A stretch of DNA of 64,000 nt from Alteromonas lipotrueiana. Lineage in GTDB: Bacteria > Pseudomonadota > Gammaproteobacteria > Enterobacterales > Alteromonadaceae. The position numbers and the translations under genes were made by a program. The notes under the pieces were generated by a model. That model made no database searches. It saw only the letters and a list, made by a program, of their open reading frames with translations, and had not been told where the DNA came from. The stretch is taken from NCBI RefSeq assembly GCF_019249245.1, contig NZ_JAESDK010000011.1, forward strand, positions 55,643 through 119,642, read 5' to 3'. Positions 39,132-49,126 of the stretch are shown piece after piece (within the stretch, counting starts at the first letter, position 1; every line of letters begins with the position of its first letter).

Positions 39132-39197
39132 ATGCAAACCTCTTTTTTTAAAACTTCGCTTAATAGCATGATTTGGTGGTGGCACTCCCTAACTTAA
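39132..39197 (+). CDS. trpL: trp operon leader peptide
   Basis: 21 codons, MQTSFFKTSLNSMIWWWHSL and Thr, then TAA; translation might instead begin at the internal Met. Three consecutive Trp codons precede a region that can pair as a pause hairpin: 39182-39190 with 39198-39207, with the stop codon in the loop. The attenuator hairpin follows 40 bases later. This is the arrangement of ribosome-mediated attenuation. Confidence 0.85.
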   Translation: MQTSFFKTSLNSMIWWWHSLT

Positions 39198-39236
39198 AGG
39201 GCGGTGTACGCATGTGTGCGTGTCAAAACACTTAAG

Positions 39237-39268
39237 AAAGGCCCGTTTAAAAACGGGCCTTTTTTTTT
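39237..39268 (+). terminator. trp attenuator terminator
   Basis: A perfect GGCCCGTTT/AAACGGGCC hairpin with a two-base loop (39240-39259) is followed by eight T residues. It sits between trpL and trpE. A second small hairpin (ACGCA/TGCGT, 39208-39221) lies upstream. I could not draw a strong antiterminator by eye. Confidence 0.88.
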
Positions 39269-39292
39269 AATCGCAGCGGGAGATTTGCGACC

Positions 39293-40892
39293 ATGAGTTT
39301 AGCAGAGCTGGGAGACATCCCGGGAAAAGTAGAAACATTGCAACAGCCAGGCAGGTATGTGGCCGATCCGCTTGCCGCGTTTACGCATTTGTGTCATCAG
39401 CAACCAAATGCACTGCTACTGGAGTCAGCCGAAATAGAAAGCAAAGACGACTTAAAGAGCTTGCTGATGGTAGATGCCGCACTGCGTTTAGAGTGTCGCG
39501 GTAACAACATTACTATCGATGCATTAAGTGATAACGGAGCCTCGTTACTGCCTTTAATAGTCGAGCATTGCCCAGCCGCCATTTCTTGTCAGCAGCGAAC
39601 GGGCGGGCGGGCTTATTTTGACATGCGCAGCGCCAGACGATGCCTTGGATGAAGACGCCCGGTTAAAAGCGCCGGGCGTGTTTGATGCGTTGCGCTTATT
39701 GCGCTCGCAAATAACGCCGCTGCGGATGCACCCTCACGCGGTCTTTTTAGGGGGGGTGTTTGCCTATGATTTACTGGGGACTTTTGAACAGCTCCCTGAT
39801 GTAGCCGAGGGCGATAATGACTGTGCCGACTATGTGTTTTATCTGGCCGAAACGTTACTGACCATCGACCATAAATCGCAGACCACCGAATTGTTGGGTA
39901 GTGTATTTTCAGGCCCTCAGGTTGCTCAAAATTATTTTGCCATTGCCCAGCGCCTTGAACACCTTCAACAGCAACTGCGAAGCATCAAACCAATGAAATC
40001 TACCGGCGTGGCAAATACTGCCGATGCCACCGATGTTCATGTCGACAAATCAGATGAACAGTTTATGCAATATGTGAATGATTTAAAATCTCATATTCTG
40101 GCAGGTGATATCTTTCAGGTGGTTCCGTCTCGCACCTTTTCGCTACCGTGTACTTCGCCCCTTACCGCTTATGCCGAACTCAAAAAACAGAATCCCAGTC
40201 CCTACATGTTTTATATGCAGGACCAGGATTTTGTTATTTTTGGCGCCTCGCCCGAATCGGCACTTAAATACGACACCCACACAAATCAGGTCGAGGTGTA
40301 CCCTATTGCCGGTACCCGCCCTCGCGGTAAACGCGCCGACGGAACAATTGATGCTGATCTGGACAGTCGTATTGAATTAAACCTGCGGGAGGACAACAAG
40401 GAAAAATCTGAACATATTATGCTGGTCGATTTAGCCCGAAACGACGTGGCCAAAGTCAGTGAGCCAGGCACCCGCTATGTAAAAGACTTACTTAAAGTTG
40501 ACCGTTATTCTCATGTGATGCATCTGGTGTCACGGGTGGTAGGTCAACTGCGTGATGATTTGGATGCGCTGCATGCCTATCAGGCGTGTATGAACATGGG
40601 CACTTTAGTGGGGGCACCGAAGGTATCCGCGGCCACCCTGATTCGTCAGGTTGAACAAAAACGCCGGGGCAGTTATGGCGGAGCTGTGGGTTACATTAAT
40701 GGTCAGGGCGATATGGATACCTGCATTGTTATTCGCTCAGCATTTGTTAAAAACAACACAGCATACATACAAGCAGGTGCTGGTGTCGTGCACGACTCAG
40801 ACCCTCTAAGCGAAGCCAACGAAACCCGAACTAAAGCTCAGGCGGTAATCAATGCTGTGAAGATCGCTTTGCAACAGGAGCCAGTACAATGA
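39293..40892 (+). pseudogene. trpE: anthranilate synthase component I (trpE), frame disrupted as given
   Basis: The first part (39293 to about 39630) encodes a normal TrpE N-terminus, including the Trp feedback element LLLESAEIESKDDLKSLL. The frame then meets a stop at 39650. The rest of TrpE, from APDDALDEDARL to the C-terminus, is open in the +1 frame from about 39625 to 40892, with the catalytic segments DIFQVVPSRTF, IAGTRPRG, EHIMLVDLARND and GAPKVSA. Total length if joined is about 533 codons, as expected. An extra base, or two lost bases, within ATGCGCAGCGCCAGACGATG is implied. A sequencing or assembly error and a real mutation giving tryptophan auxotrophy are both possible. Confidence 0.88.
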
Positions 40893-41503
40893 ATGCACCG
40901 GTAACGGTCTTTTTGCTCGATAACATTGACTCGTTTACGTACAACCTGGTAGACGAACTGCGTACATTGGACCTGAAAATTGTGGTGTATCGTAATACTG
41001 TTAACGCCGATACATTAATAGCACGCATGAACGCTGAAGCTGAACACGCCCGGGTTTTGCTATTGTTGTCGCCCGGTCCGGGCGCGCCGCAAGATGCCGG
41101 ATGCATGCCGCAGCTACTAAAACAGGTTCAGGGGCGTTTTCCGGTCTTAGGCATATGCCTTGGCCATCAGGCTATTGTAGCGCACTATGGCGGCACTGTA
41201 GATCGCGCCGAACAGGTGATGCATGGTAAGTCTTCAATGGTTCATCACCATGGCGATACCCTGTTCGCGGGTCTGCCACAGCCATTGCAAATTGCACGCT
41301 ATCACTCTTTAATTGCTACGGCATTGCCCGATTGTCTGGAACGCATTGCTGCTTGTGGCGATTTAACCATGGCGGTACATCACCGTAATGACCGGATGCT
41401 GGGCTTTCAGTTTCACCCCGAATCTATTTTAAGCGCTCAGGGCAGCCAGTTACTGGCCCAGAGTATCGCTTTTTTAACCGAACAAGGAAACGCACATGTT
41501 TGA
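40889..41503 (+). CDS. trpG: anthranilate synthase component II (glutamine amidotransferase)
   Basis: 204 aa class I amidotransferase. It has the oxyanion segment LLLSPGPGAPQDAG, nucleophile Cys in LGICLGHQAI and the His-Glu pair in FQFHPESIL. It supplies ammonia to TrpE for anthranilate synthesis. It overlaps the trpE stop by four bases and trpD by eight. Here it is a separate gene and not fused to trpD as in E. coli. It may also serve aminodeoxychorismate synthesis. Confidence 0.95.
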   Translation: MNAPVTVFLLDNIDSFTYNLVDELRTLDLKIVVYRNTVNADTLIARMNAEAEHARVLLLLSPGPGAPQDAGCMPQLLKQVQGRFPVLGICLGHQAIVAHYGGTVDRAEQVMHGKSSMVHHHGDTLFAGLPQPLQIARYHSLIATALPDCLERIAACGDLTMAVHHRNDRMLGFQFHPESILSAQGSQLLAQSIAFLTEQGNAHV

Positions 41504-42524
41504 TACCAATGGTGCACTGGACACCTTGTATGCTGGTGAATCGTTAACTCAAAATCAGGCTTTTGGATTGTTTAACAGTATTATGAGCGGTGAGCAGTCT
41601 GAAGCGGTCATTGCCGCTGTACTTACCGCTCTTAAAATTAAACACGAGTCGGCCGAGGAAATTGCAGGTGCTGCAAGTGCTATGGTCTCTAATGCCTTGC
41701 CCTTTGCTACTCCGGCTTATGAATTTGCCGATATTGTGGGTACCGGCGGTGATGGTCACAATACCATTAATATCTCAAGTGCAGCAGGCGTTGTGGCTGC
41801 GGCGTGCGGCGCGAAAGTGGCAAAACATGGTAACCGGAGCGTGTCGTCACGTTCAGGCTCGGCCGACCTATTTCGCGAATTTGGGGTAAAGCTTGAAATT
41901 ACCGCTGAAACGGCACGTCGTTGTTTAGATGAGGCTAATTTCTGTTTTTTATATGCCCCGGTTTATCATGCCGGTATGCGCTACGCAGCCCCGGTACGTG
42001 CTGCGCTAAAAACACGAACCCTGTTTAATATTCTGGGGCCATTGGCTAATCCTGCCAGCCCGACTCACGGCATATATGGGGTTTATTCGCCTCACTTGCT
42101 CGAATCTTATGCACAAACGTTATCGCTGCTCGGGCAACGTCGCGCCTTGGTCGTGCATGGCAGCGGCTTGGATGAGTTGGCGTTACACGCCGAGTCCCAG
42201 GTAATTGAAATCAATAATTCTGAGCTGCGCCGCTATTGCGTAACCCCGGAAGATTTCGGGCTATCACGCTACCCCCTTGAAGCTATCAAAGGCGGAGAGC
42301 CTGAAGAAAACCGCGCCATGGTGGCGGCTGCACTAGGTGGAACCGGCCAGCCAGCGCATCAGGCGGCTATTGCAATGAATTGCGGCGCGCTATTGAAAGT
42401 TACCGGTATCGTCGACACATTTGAACAAGGCGCTCAAATGGCACTTGCCAGTATGCGGGCCGGTGAACCGCTTAATGTATTAAAACAGGTAGCTCAGCTG
42501 AGTCAGGAGACCGAAAATGGCTAA
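41496..42524 (+). CDS. trpD: anthranilate phosphoribosyltransferase
   Basis: 342 aa. It contains the PRPP-binding DIVGTGGDGHNTINIS and KHGNRSVSSRSGSADL motifs and the substrate segment NILGPLANP. It adds phosphoribosyl to anthranilate, the second committed step of tryptophan synthesis. Overlaps with trpG and trpC/F by eight bases on both sides show a tightly coupled operon. Confidence 0.97.
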   Translation: MFDTNGALDTLYAGESLTQNQAFGLFNSIMSGEQSEAVIAAVLTALKIKHESAEEIAGAASAMVSNALPFATPAYEFADIVGTGGDGHNTINISSAAGVVAAACGAKVAKHGNRSVSSRSGSADLFREFGVKLEITAETARRCLDEANFCFLYAPVYHAGMRYAAPVRAALKTRTLFNILGPLANPASPTHGIYGVYSPHLLESYAQTLSLLGQRRALVVHGSGLDELALHAESQVIEINNSELRRYCVTPEDFGLSRYPLEAIKGGEPEENRAMVAAALGGTGQPAHQAAIAMNCGALLKVTGIVDTFEQGAQMALASMRAGEPLNVLKQVAQLSQETENG

Positions 42525-43914
42525 CGTACTTGAAAAAATTGTCGCAGATAAACAAGACGAACTTGCTCAGCGTAAACAAACCCTGGCGCTTGAAACATTA
42601 AAGCAAGCCGCAACATGGTCTGAAAAAAGTCTGTTCGAGGCTTTGAATAAACCACAAGCCGGTTTTATTTTAGAGTGCAAAAAAGCCTCTCCATCAAAGG
42701 GCCTGATTCGCGAACACTTCGATCTTGATGAAATCTTAAGCGCCTATACGCCCTATGCAGCAGCATTATCAGTGCTTACCGATGAAAAATATTTTCAGGG
42801 TAATTTTGAATACCTAAGCTATGTCACCGCCAGAGTGGCTCAGCCCGTATTGAACAAAGACTTTTTTATAGATGAATATCAGGTGTATCTGGCGCGTTAC
42901 TATCACGCTGATGCTATTTTACTTATGCTAAGCGTGTTAGATGATGTGCAATACCAGGCCCTGGCAAAGGTGGCTCGTAGTTTACAGCTGGATATACTGA
43001 CCGAAGTAAGTAACGAAGATGAAATGAAACGGGCTATTGCACTTGAAGCCAATATCATTGGCATTAATAATCGTAATCTGCGCGATTTAAGTACAGACCT
43101 TGCGACAACTGAACGGCTTGTACCCATGCTTGAGAACGCCGAACACGAATTTGTGGTTATCTCTGAATCCGGAATTTATACCCATGATGATGTGCTACGG
43201 TTATCCAGTCATTGTGACGGCTTTTTGGTAGGCAGTGCGCTGATGGCGCAAACCGATTTAGCCGCCGCAGTAACCGGGTTGATACTGGGCAATATTAAAG
43301 TTTGCGGAATGAGTGACCCTGAAGCTACGCGCCATGCCTTTAATTTGGGCGCCAGCTATTGCGGGCTTATTTTTGTCAGCAAATCGCCAAGATCCGTTAC
43401 CCTTGAACAGGCGCAGCATATTGTTCAGCAAACCCCGGGCCGCTATGTCGGCGTGTTTGTCGATGCGCCAATAGAGCAGGTTTCACAGTATGCTCATCAG
43501 CTAGGGTTACGCGCAGTTCAGCTTCATGGTCATGAAGACCCGGCTTATCGTGAAACCTTAAAATCGCAGTTGCCTGAGGGTTGCCAGCTATGGCAGGCGC
43601 TAGGTGTATCTGGCGAATTGCCAGACAATTTCCAGGCGATAACTGAAGAACCCGCTACCGACAAAGTGTTGCTTGATTGCAAGGTAGGCGCGCAATCTGG
43701 GGGCACAGGAAAACAATTTGACTGGTCTTTACTGGAAAACATTACAGATAAATCACAGATTGCGCTGGCCGGGGGCATTACTATAGATACCCTGACAGCA
43801 GCGCAACGCACGGGAGCAAGCCTGGTCGATGTTAACTCTGGCGTAGAAGATGCGCCGGGGCAAAAGTCATCAGACAAATTGACTGCTCTTTTTGCTCGTG
43901 CCCGACACTATTAA
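42517..43914 (+). CDS. trpCF: bifunctional indole-3-glycerol-phosphate synthase / phosphoribosylanthranilate isomerase
   Basis: 465 aa fusion of two TIM barrels, as in other gammaproteobacteria. The TrpC half (about 1-255) has [26 protein letters not shown] and [10 protein letters not shown]. The TrpF half (about 256-465) has [19 protein letters not shown], the active Cys, the Asp-containing VFVDAPIE and LAGGI. It catalyses isomerisation and ring closure to indoleglycerol phosphate. It is 20 bases upstream of trpB. Confidence 0.97.
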   Translation: MANVLEKIVADKQDELAQRKQTLALETLKQAATWSEKSLFEALNKPQAGFILECKKASPSKGLIREHFDLDEILSAYTPYAAALSVLTDEKYFQGNFEYLSYVTARVAQPVLNKDFFIDEYQVYLARYYHADAILLMLSVLDDVQYQALAKVARSLQLDILTEVSNEDEMKRAIALEANIIGINNRNLRDLSTDLATTERLVPMLENAEHEFVVISESGIYTHDDVLRLSSHCDGFLVGSALMAQTDLAAAVTGLILGNIKVCGMSDPEATRHAFNLGASYCGLIFVSKSPRSVTLEQAQHIVQQTPGRYVGVFVDAPIEQVSQYAHQLGLRAVQLHGHEDPAYRETLKSQLPEGCQLWQALGVSGELPDNFQAITEEPATDKVLLDCKVGAQSGGTGKQFDWSLLENITDKSQIALAGGITIDTLTAAQRTGASLVDVNSGVEDAPGQKSSDKLTALFARARHY

Positions 43915-43934
43915 TTGAATACACAGGATTAATC

Positions 43935-45122
43935 ATGAATCAGTTAGAAGCAAAATTTGGTGATTTCGGTGGCATGTATGTGCCCGAATTGCTCATTCCT
44001 GCGCTAGATCAGCTTGAGGCGGCGTTTGTTGATGCCAAAGACGATCCTGAATTTCAGAAGGAGTTTCTTGGTCTTTTGAAAGATTACGCCGGCCGCCCTA
44101 CTGCGATGACACTTACCCGCAATCTGGTAAGCAACCCCAAGGTTAAGCTGTACCTGAAGCGTGAAGATTTATTACACGGAGGTGCGCACAAAACCAATCA
44201 GGTTTTAGGGCAGGCCCTGCTGACCAAGCGTATGGGTAAAACCGAAGTAATTGCCGAAACAGGGGCCGGACAGCATGGTACTGCCACCGCTTTAGCCTGT
44301 GCGCTACTGGGCTTAAAAGCCCGTATTTATATGGGGGCTAAAGATGTTGAGCGTCAGGCTCCGAATGTGTTCAGAATGCGTTTGATGGGCGCCGAAGTTA
44401 TTCCGGTAAGCGCTGGGTCGGGTACTTTAAAAGATGCTGTGAATGAGGCAATGCGCGACTGGTCTGCAAATTACGACAAAGCGCACTATTTGCTCGGTAC
44501 CGCCGCCGGGCCACACCCATTTCCGCATATCGTACGTGAATTTCATCGCATGATTGGTGAAGAAACTCGTGCGCAAATTATGGAAAAAGAACAGCGCCTT
44601 CCCGATGCAGTCATTGCCTGCGTGGGAGGAGGTTCAAACGCCATTGGTATGTTTGCAGATTTTATTGACGAAGAAAGCGTACGTTTAGTGGGTGTAGAGC
44701 CCGCCGGTAAAGGTCTGCATACAAAAGAACACGGTGCCACCATTTGTACCGGATCAAAAGGTATTTTGCATGGCTCGTATACTTATATTATGCAAGACCA
44801 CGAAGGGCAGATTGAAGAAAGTTATTCGGTGTCGGCAGGTTTAGATTACCCGGCAGTGGGACCTCAACATGCTCATTTAGCCGATATTGGCCGTGCTGAA
44901 TACGTGTCTGTGACTGACGATGAAGCATTGAATGCGTTTAAACTGCTCGCTCGTAAAGAAGGGATTATTCCGGCTTTGGAATCAGCCCATGCCCTCGCCC
45001 ATGCATTAAATATGGCCGATGAAGCAGAAGATGATACCATTTTGGTGGTAAATCTTTCGGGACGCGGAGATAAAGACATTGGTGTGGTGACAAAAATTCT
45101 TGGAGATGAATTTGATGGATAG
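43935..45122 (+). CDS. trpB: tryptophan synthase beta chain
   Basis: 395 aa PLP enzyme. The lysine that binds PLP is in [22 protein letters not shown] and the phosphate-binding [11 protein letters not shown] are also present. It joins indole and serine. It overlaps trpA by eight bases (ATG at 45115 inside the trpB end). Confidence 0.98.
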   Translation: MNQLEAKFGDFGGMYVPELLIPALDQLEAAFVDAKDDPEFQKEFLGLLKDYAGRPTAMTLTRNLVSNPKVKLYLKREDLLHGGAHKTNQVLGQALLTKRMGKTEVIAETGAGQHGTATALACALLGLKARIYMGAKDVERQAPNVFRMRLMGAEVIPVSAGSGTLKDAVNEAMRDWSANYDKAHYLLGTAAGPHPFPHIVREFHRMIGEETRAQIMEKEQRLPDAVIACVGGGSNAIGMFADFIDEESVRLVGVEPAGKGLHTKEHGATICTGSKGILHGSYTYIMQDHEGQIEESYSVSAGLDYPAVGPQHAHLADIGRAEYVSVTDDEALNAFKLLARKEGIIPALESAHALAHALNMADEAEDDTILVVNLSGRGDKDIGVVTKILGDEFDG

Positions 45123-45924
45123 ATATGGTGATATGTTTAAGCGACTAAACGCTGACAATGCTGGTGCGTTTGTTCCGTTTGTTACCGTTGGTGATCCGTG
45201 TATCGAAACCTCTGAAAAGATTATTTGTCAGCTCATTGAAAGTGGTGCAGACGCTTTAGAATTAGGCTTGCCTTACTCTGATCCTATTGCTGACGGGCCG
45301 ACTATTCAGGCGGCTAGTATCAGAGCGCGTGAAAGCAAAGTAACCACCGCTCAGTGCTTTGAGCTGTTGGGTCGTGTACGGCAAAAATACCCTCAGATTC
45401 CGATTGGGTTGTTGCTTTACAGCAATCTGGTAATGTCTGCAGGTATTGAGGCTTTTTATAAACGGGCAAGCGAAGCCGGTGTCGATTCAATTCTGATTGC
45501 TGATGTACCGCTTCGTGAAGCAAAACCGTTTTTAGCCGCGGCTGAACACTCCGGTATAAACCAGATTTTGATTGCCCCGCCCAATGCCTCAGACGAAACC
45601 ATGGCGCTGATTGGTGAGCACTCGTCTGGATACACGTATTTATTGGGCCGCGCAGGAGTAACGGGGGCCGAAACCGCGGCTGAAATACCGGCCGCTGAAC
45701 TGGTAGATAAGCTTAGTCAGTATCAATGTGCGCCGCCCTTGTTAGGTTTTGGTATCTCAAAACCTGAACAGGTAAAAGCGGCCATTGATGCAGGAGCGGC
45801 GGGGGCTATTTCTGGCTCGGCTACCGTGAACATCATCGCACAAAATTTAGATGATACCCGCACCATGCTGGCGCAGCTCGATACTTTTGTCAGTGCTATG
45901 AAAGCAGCTACGCAAAAGGATTAA
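45115..45924 (+). CDS. trpA: tryptophan synthase alpha chain
   Basis: 269 aa from the ATG at 45115, behind GGAG; earlier in-frame TTG/ATG codons lie in trpB. Catalytic Glu and Asp are in [28 protein letters not shown] and GAISGSA form the phosphate site. It cleaves indoleglycerol phosphate and channels indole to TrpB. Confidence 0.97.
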   Translation: MDRYGDMFKRLNADNAGAFVPFVTVGDPCIETSEKIICQLIESGADALELGLPYSDPIADGPTIQAASIRARESKVTTAQCFELLGRVRQKYPQIPIGLLLYSNLVMSAGIEAFYKRASEAGVDSILIADVPLREAKPFLAAAEHSGINQILIAPPNASDETMALIGEHSSGYTYLLGRAGVTGAETAAEIPAAELVDKLSQYQCAPPLLGFGISKPEQVKAAIDAGAAGAISGSATVNIIAQNLDDTRTMLAQLDTFVSAMKAATQKD

Positions 45925-45927
45925 TCA

Positions 45928-46227
45928 ATGTTGTATATGATTTGTGCCACTGATACTCCCGATACTCTGGAAAAGCGGCTGGCGGCTCGTCCTGATCATC
46001 TGGCTCGTTTGCAAGCGTTAAAAGACGATGGCCGATTAGTCTTAGCAGGGCCGTTTCCGGCTATTGACTCACCTGATCCTGGCCCCGCTGGGTTCACAGG
46101 CTCTTTAGTGGTGGCTGAATTTGAAACCTTCGATGCTGCTCAGCAATGGGCTGACAATGATCCGTATATTGCGGCTGGCGTTTATGCCGATGTTATCGTG
46201 AAACCTTATAAAAAAGTATTGCCGTAA
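45928..46227 (+). CDS. yciI: YciI family protein
   Basis: 99 aa ferredoxin-like alpha/beta barrel. It shows the family features [24 protein letters not shown] and the GSLVVAEFE strand. The His-Asp pair (DH) is the conserved potential catalytic site. It lies three bases after trpA, so it is the last gene of the trp transcript. Its reaction is unknown; a related protein in other bacteria has dehydrochlorinase-like activity. Confidence 0.88.
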   Translation: MLYMICATDTPDTLEKRLAARPDHLARLQALKDDGRLVLAGPFPAIDSPDPGPAGFTGSLVVAEFETFDAAQQWADNDPYIAAGVYADVIVKPYKKVLP

Positions 46228-46260
46228 CAGGGAAACTCTATTTAGAAAACCTACGTTAAA

Positions 46261-46283
46261 AGCGACCTTCGGGTCGTTTTTTT
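46261..46283 (+). terminator. terminator of the trp operon
   Basis: A CGACC/GGTCG stem closed by the stable TTCG tetraloop is followed by seven T residues, just after the yciI stop. The rest of 46284-46491 shows no further gene. Confidence 0.88.
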
Positions 46284-46491
46284 GTATTGATTGTCAAAAA
46301 ACGAATACCTCATACCCGTTATAAGTAAGTTTATACGCTCAGCTTCACTGTGCTGTCTATGATTTTGACCCATACCATCAGGATATTTAGTTGCAAAATG
46401 TATGTCAGGCTTTTTACCTTTCCAGGCACGATTAATCCGTTCTGAGGCGAATACCTTTTTGAAGAAAATAAATAACCATTAAGTAAATCTG

Positions 46492-46965
46492 TTAGTTTTT
46501 CAACTTGCTGTATTGTTGGTGCCAGAGTCTTCGGGTACCAGCAAAATAATACCCGCCAACGATACAACATATGACTGAGCTCACTACCCAAAAAATTAGC
46601 GAGTTTTGATGCACAATGGGATCATCGGTAAAAAAGGGAAAAATAAGACCGACGATACCGCGTATTAAATAAACTGCCGTAATGAGTGTCAGACACGTTT
46701 TTAGTAGCGGTAGTTTTACTATTAATCTGGCCCCTGACCAAGCATACAAAGCCCAGCTGATTAAAACTGCGGTAATCAACAAAGTAACGTAAACAGGATA
46801 ACTATCGCCCGTTTGGGCCAAACGCACCATATTATCGCCCGCTCCAAAAAAGCGGTACCAGCTGGGCCCCCCAATAATACAGGCTACATGCAGCAAGGCA
46901 GCAGCAAAACTCAGTGTGCCAGCAATGGTAAGAGGTTGGTTTTTTGCTTTAACGCTGGGTTTCAT
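46492..46965 (-). CDS. four-helix membrane protein of unknown function
   Basis: 157 aa with four predicted membrane helices (about 12-33, 57-76, 84-106 and 124-146). The sequence GGPSWYRFFGAGDNMVRLAQ between helices 1 and 2 resembles a common set of small uncharacterised proteobacterial membrane proteins. The C-terminus is basic and probably cytoplasmic. No partner is evident; the next genes upstream are also small membrane proteins. Confidence 0.75.
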   Translation of the reverse strand: MKPSVKAKNQPLTIAGTLSFAAALLHVACIIGGPSWYRFFGAGDNMVRLAQTGDSYPVYVTLLITAVLISWALYAWSGARLIVKLPLLKTCLTLITAVYLIRGIVGLIFPFFTDDPIVHQNSLIFWVVSSVICCIVGGYYFAGTRRLWHQQYSKLKN

Positions 46966-47010
46966 ATCCGTTCACAGAGTAGAAAAATGTCCCGCTGATA
47001 CAGGCTGGGT

Positions 47011-47499
47011 CTATTTGTGACTTTGAGCATAAATTTTCAGCTTTTTAAATTGTATGTTGCTCAGTCTCGACCTGGGGATCACCATCGAACCTCTGTTCAA
47101 ATTAAAAAAAATGTTATTTTGAAAAAAATCGACTGAATCAAATTCAGACCACCGCGCTTCTAGTAAGCCGTGTTTAGAGGTGCGTTTCACGCTTTGACTG
47201 TCGATAGAAAAATGATAAGTATCGTTGAGCTTTTTGTTCCTGGCAAACACCAACGCTATTTTTGGAATAAACCATTCGCCTAGCAGACACAAAAGCGCAT
47301 AAATTCCTGTAGTAAAAAGCAATAGAGTGCCCCACCACGTATCCATTTTGTCAAATTGATAAAGGACAAAAGTCAGAAATACAAAAGCGCCCAGTGGTAC
47401 ATAGGTATGAAGGCCTTTGTGGCGAATTGTCTTCATTTTTTCCTTGTAAGAACATACGTACTCGTTATCTGTGTATCGCAAAGTTAATTCGATGCTCAT
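47011..47499 (-). CDS. YcxB-like membrane protein
   Basis: 162 aa from the ATG behind AAAAGGA. An N-terminal strand-rich segment (IELTLRYTDNEY) is followed by two membrane helices (about 38-58 and 63-85) and a C-terminal PH-like domain with SKHGLLEARWSEFDSVDFF, as in YcxB-family proteins. Function is unknown. It overlaps the next upstream gene by about 35 bases, so they are probably co-expressed. Confidence 0.7.
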   Translation of the reverse strand: MSIELTLRYTDNEYVCSYKEKMKTIRHKGLHTYVPLGAFVFLTFVLYQFDKMDTWWGTLLLFTTGIYALLCLLGEWFIPKIALVFARNKKLNDTYHFSIDSQSVKRTSKHGLLEARWSEFDSVDFFQNNIFFNLNRGSMVIPRSRLSNIQFKKLKIYAQSHK

Positions 47500-47929
47500 C
47501 GATAAAAATCCTTTTATATTGTGGGTTAACAGCAATAAATCCTGTAACTGATTTTATATAACTAACTGCCCACGTGTCTGGCTTTTTTTTATTTTTTTGC
47601 CGCCGTGTTTCGATAAAATAACGGTGGCCTGATTGATAACCGTATTTGATTATTGCTCCTGCCATCGAACATAAAACAAACTGACTCATTAGCATAAGCC
47701 CAAGTTTTGGATACAGGCTAATTTCTTCGGTAAGCAGCGGATGCCAGATATATTCTAATGAAATGTTACCCACAAATAAAAACACCGAGTAGCCCGGAAC
47801 CGGCCCACCCCAATAATCATAAAAGTACCAGCTTATGACAAATGTGACCAAACCTGAAAATGCCGCTACTGCGCCAATAATAAACGGAAAATAAACATAA
47901 ATGCGCTGTTTTATCATGGTGTGCTTCAT
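47465..47929 (-). CDS. membrane protein of unknown function
   Basis: 154 aa. There are three or so hydrophobic segments (about 12-33, 45-60 and 72-94) and a basic cytoplasmic C-terminal part (RRQKNKKKP). The ribosome site is weak and the precise start is uncertain, since ATGs occur at codons 1 and 5. It precedes the YcxB-like gene with an overlap. No family is recognised. It could be an accessory protein of its neighbour. Confidence 0.6.
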   Translation of the reverse strand: MKHTMIKQRIYVYFPFIIGAVAAFSGLVTFVISWYFYDYWGGPVPGYSVFLFVGNISLEYIWHPLLTEEISLYPKLGLMLMSQFVLCSMAGAIIKYGYQSGHRYFIETRRQKNKKKPDTWAVSYIKSVTGFIAVNPQYKRIFIDEHRINFAIHR

Positions 47930-48033
47930 CAAAATTAACGAAATTTCGAAGAGGATATTTTTTTAAATTAACAGATGCGGCTTAAAAGACCAGCTGAATA
48001 TTTATTGAGCTGTAATAATTTTATACTTTCATA

Positions 48034-48073
48034 AAAAAACCGGCACTGAAGAGTCCTCAGTGCCGGTTTTTCT
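48034..48073 (-). terminator. terminator downstream of the stress-type flavin protein gene
   Basis: A 15-base imperfect-free stem AACCGGCACTGA/TCAGTGCCGGTT with a 7-base loop and A/T tracts on both sides lies just after the stop codon on the minus strand. It can act in both directions. Confidence 0.88.
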
Positions 48074-48097
48074 ACCAAACTCTATTAATAACGGCGG

Positions 48098-48562
48098 TTA
48101 CAATTTCACCTGGTCGTGTTCACCCATTTCTTCGGGTTTAATGTCTTTACCTGTCATCATTTTGTACATGCCTTTTATACCAGGGTCAGCTTCCCAGATT
48201 TCGGCGTCGTCTAATTCAAAGCGAAGCATTAACAAAGAAGGATCTTCTTTACCGTGTTCATACCAGGCTTCTACGGGTTTTGACCAGTACTTATCAATGA
48301 TCTCTTTGCGAGTTTCTTCTACAAGCGTTCCGCGAATGCACGCAAAGACATCATGGCCCTTGCTGGAGAATTGGACCATTGCCTTACCGCCTTTTGCAGC
48401 ACGATTACTCTTGGTGGTATAAAACCAAAATTCACTGTTTGCGTCTTTGTCTAATTGCGCACGCATGGGTTCACCATGTTCGTTATTCTCGCAAAGCGAA
48501 ACAATAACATTTGGGCTATCATCCATCGCTTTCCACATTTTGGTACGAATATCTTTTGACAT
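48098..48562 (-). CDS. pyridoxamine 5'-phosphate oxidase-like (general stress protein 26 type)
   Basis: 154 aa split-barrel flavin-binding-type protein. It has the features FWFYTTKSNRAAKGGKAMVQF and a C-terminal WEADPGIKG as in general stress protein 26 and other pyridoxamine phosphate oxidase-related proteins. The ribosome site AAAGGAG lies before the ATG. It probably binds FMN or F420-like cofactors, but an enzymatic reaction has not been set for this group. It is monocistronic by position. Confidence 0.85.
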   Translation of the reverse strand: MSKDIRTKMWKAMDDSPNVIVSLCENNEHGEPMRAQLDKDANSEFWFYTTKSNRAAKGGKAMVQFSSKGHDVFACIRGTLVEETRKEIIDKYWSKPVEAWYEHGKEDPSLLMLRFELDDAEIWEADPGIKGMYKMMTGKDIKPEEMGEHDQVKL

Positions 48563-48750
48563 AGACTTGCTCCTTTAACGGAATAACGCACTTTAGGGCG
48601 TTGTTTTTCATTGTTAGTGTTAATACCGTTGCAGGGCATATGCCAGCATCATTGATTATTATTAAGCTATAATTATCAGTATGTTAATTAAACCTCCGCA
48701 TTTTTATTGTGTCATACCTGGTAAGTTGTGCAGGTACTTTGAAAAAATTA

Positions 48751-48790
48751 TTCAGATTTGGTTCAGCTGTTTGGCGTATAGTATTTTCAG
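48751..48790 (+). promoter_or_regulatory. candidate response-regulator box and promoter of the PepSY-phoPQ-like operon
   Basis: TTCAG occurs at 48751, 48762 and 48786. The first two are spaced by 11 bases, one helical turn, and end 10 bases before a TATAGT -10 element (48777). There is no good -35. This layout is typical of promoters activated by OmpR/PhoP-type regulators and suggests autoregulation. Confidence 0.4.
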
Positions 48791-48844
48791 GTTAAAAACA
48801 GTAAATTAGATGGTTTTAAATATACTTACGGGTCGCGAACAAAC

Positions 48845-49126
48845 ATGAATATACGTAGTGTAATAGCACTGTTATTTTGCAGCGTTTGTTTGATGGGACA
48901 GCCTGTCATGGCTCAGCAAAGTGAAAAAGCTCAATCACTCAACCCATCAGAGGCTGCGGTTAAAGCGCGGCAGCGGGTACAGGGCCGGGTATTAAAGGTC
49001 GAACAGGGCTCAAAAAAATATCGGGTAAAGGTCTTAAAAAAATCGGGGCGAGTGGTCTCTGTTGATGTTGATAAACAGTCCGGTCAAGTTCGCCAACCAC
49101 CTAAAACAAAGGACAATGACCGCTAA
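48845..49126 (+). CDS. small periplasmic PepSY-like protein
   Basis: 93 aa with a signal peptide ending VMAQ (about residue 23). The mature part is about 70 residues and resembles a PepSY fold: SEAAVKARQRVQGRVLKVEQ, then KYRVKVLKKSGRVVSVDVDKQSG. It is very basic. The stop overlaps the regulator start by one base (TAATG), so it belongs to the two-component operon. It may modulate the periplasmic sensor domain; that is inference. Confidence 0.75.
   Translation: MNIRSVIALLFCSVCLMGQPVMAQQSEKAQSLNPSEAAVKARQRVQGRVLKVEQGSKKYRVKVLKKSGRVVSVDVDKQSGQVRQPPKTKDNDR

Noticed and set aside
39600..39650. Programmed +1 frameshift in trpE
   Set aside because: No slippery codon or stop context of known +1 sites; no trpE frameshifting is known to me. 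An indel or sequencing error fits better.
46331..46591. 86-codon minus-strand frame overlapping the four-helix membrane protein gene
   Set aside because: It overlaps a better gene in another frame and has no family or ribosome site.
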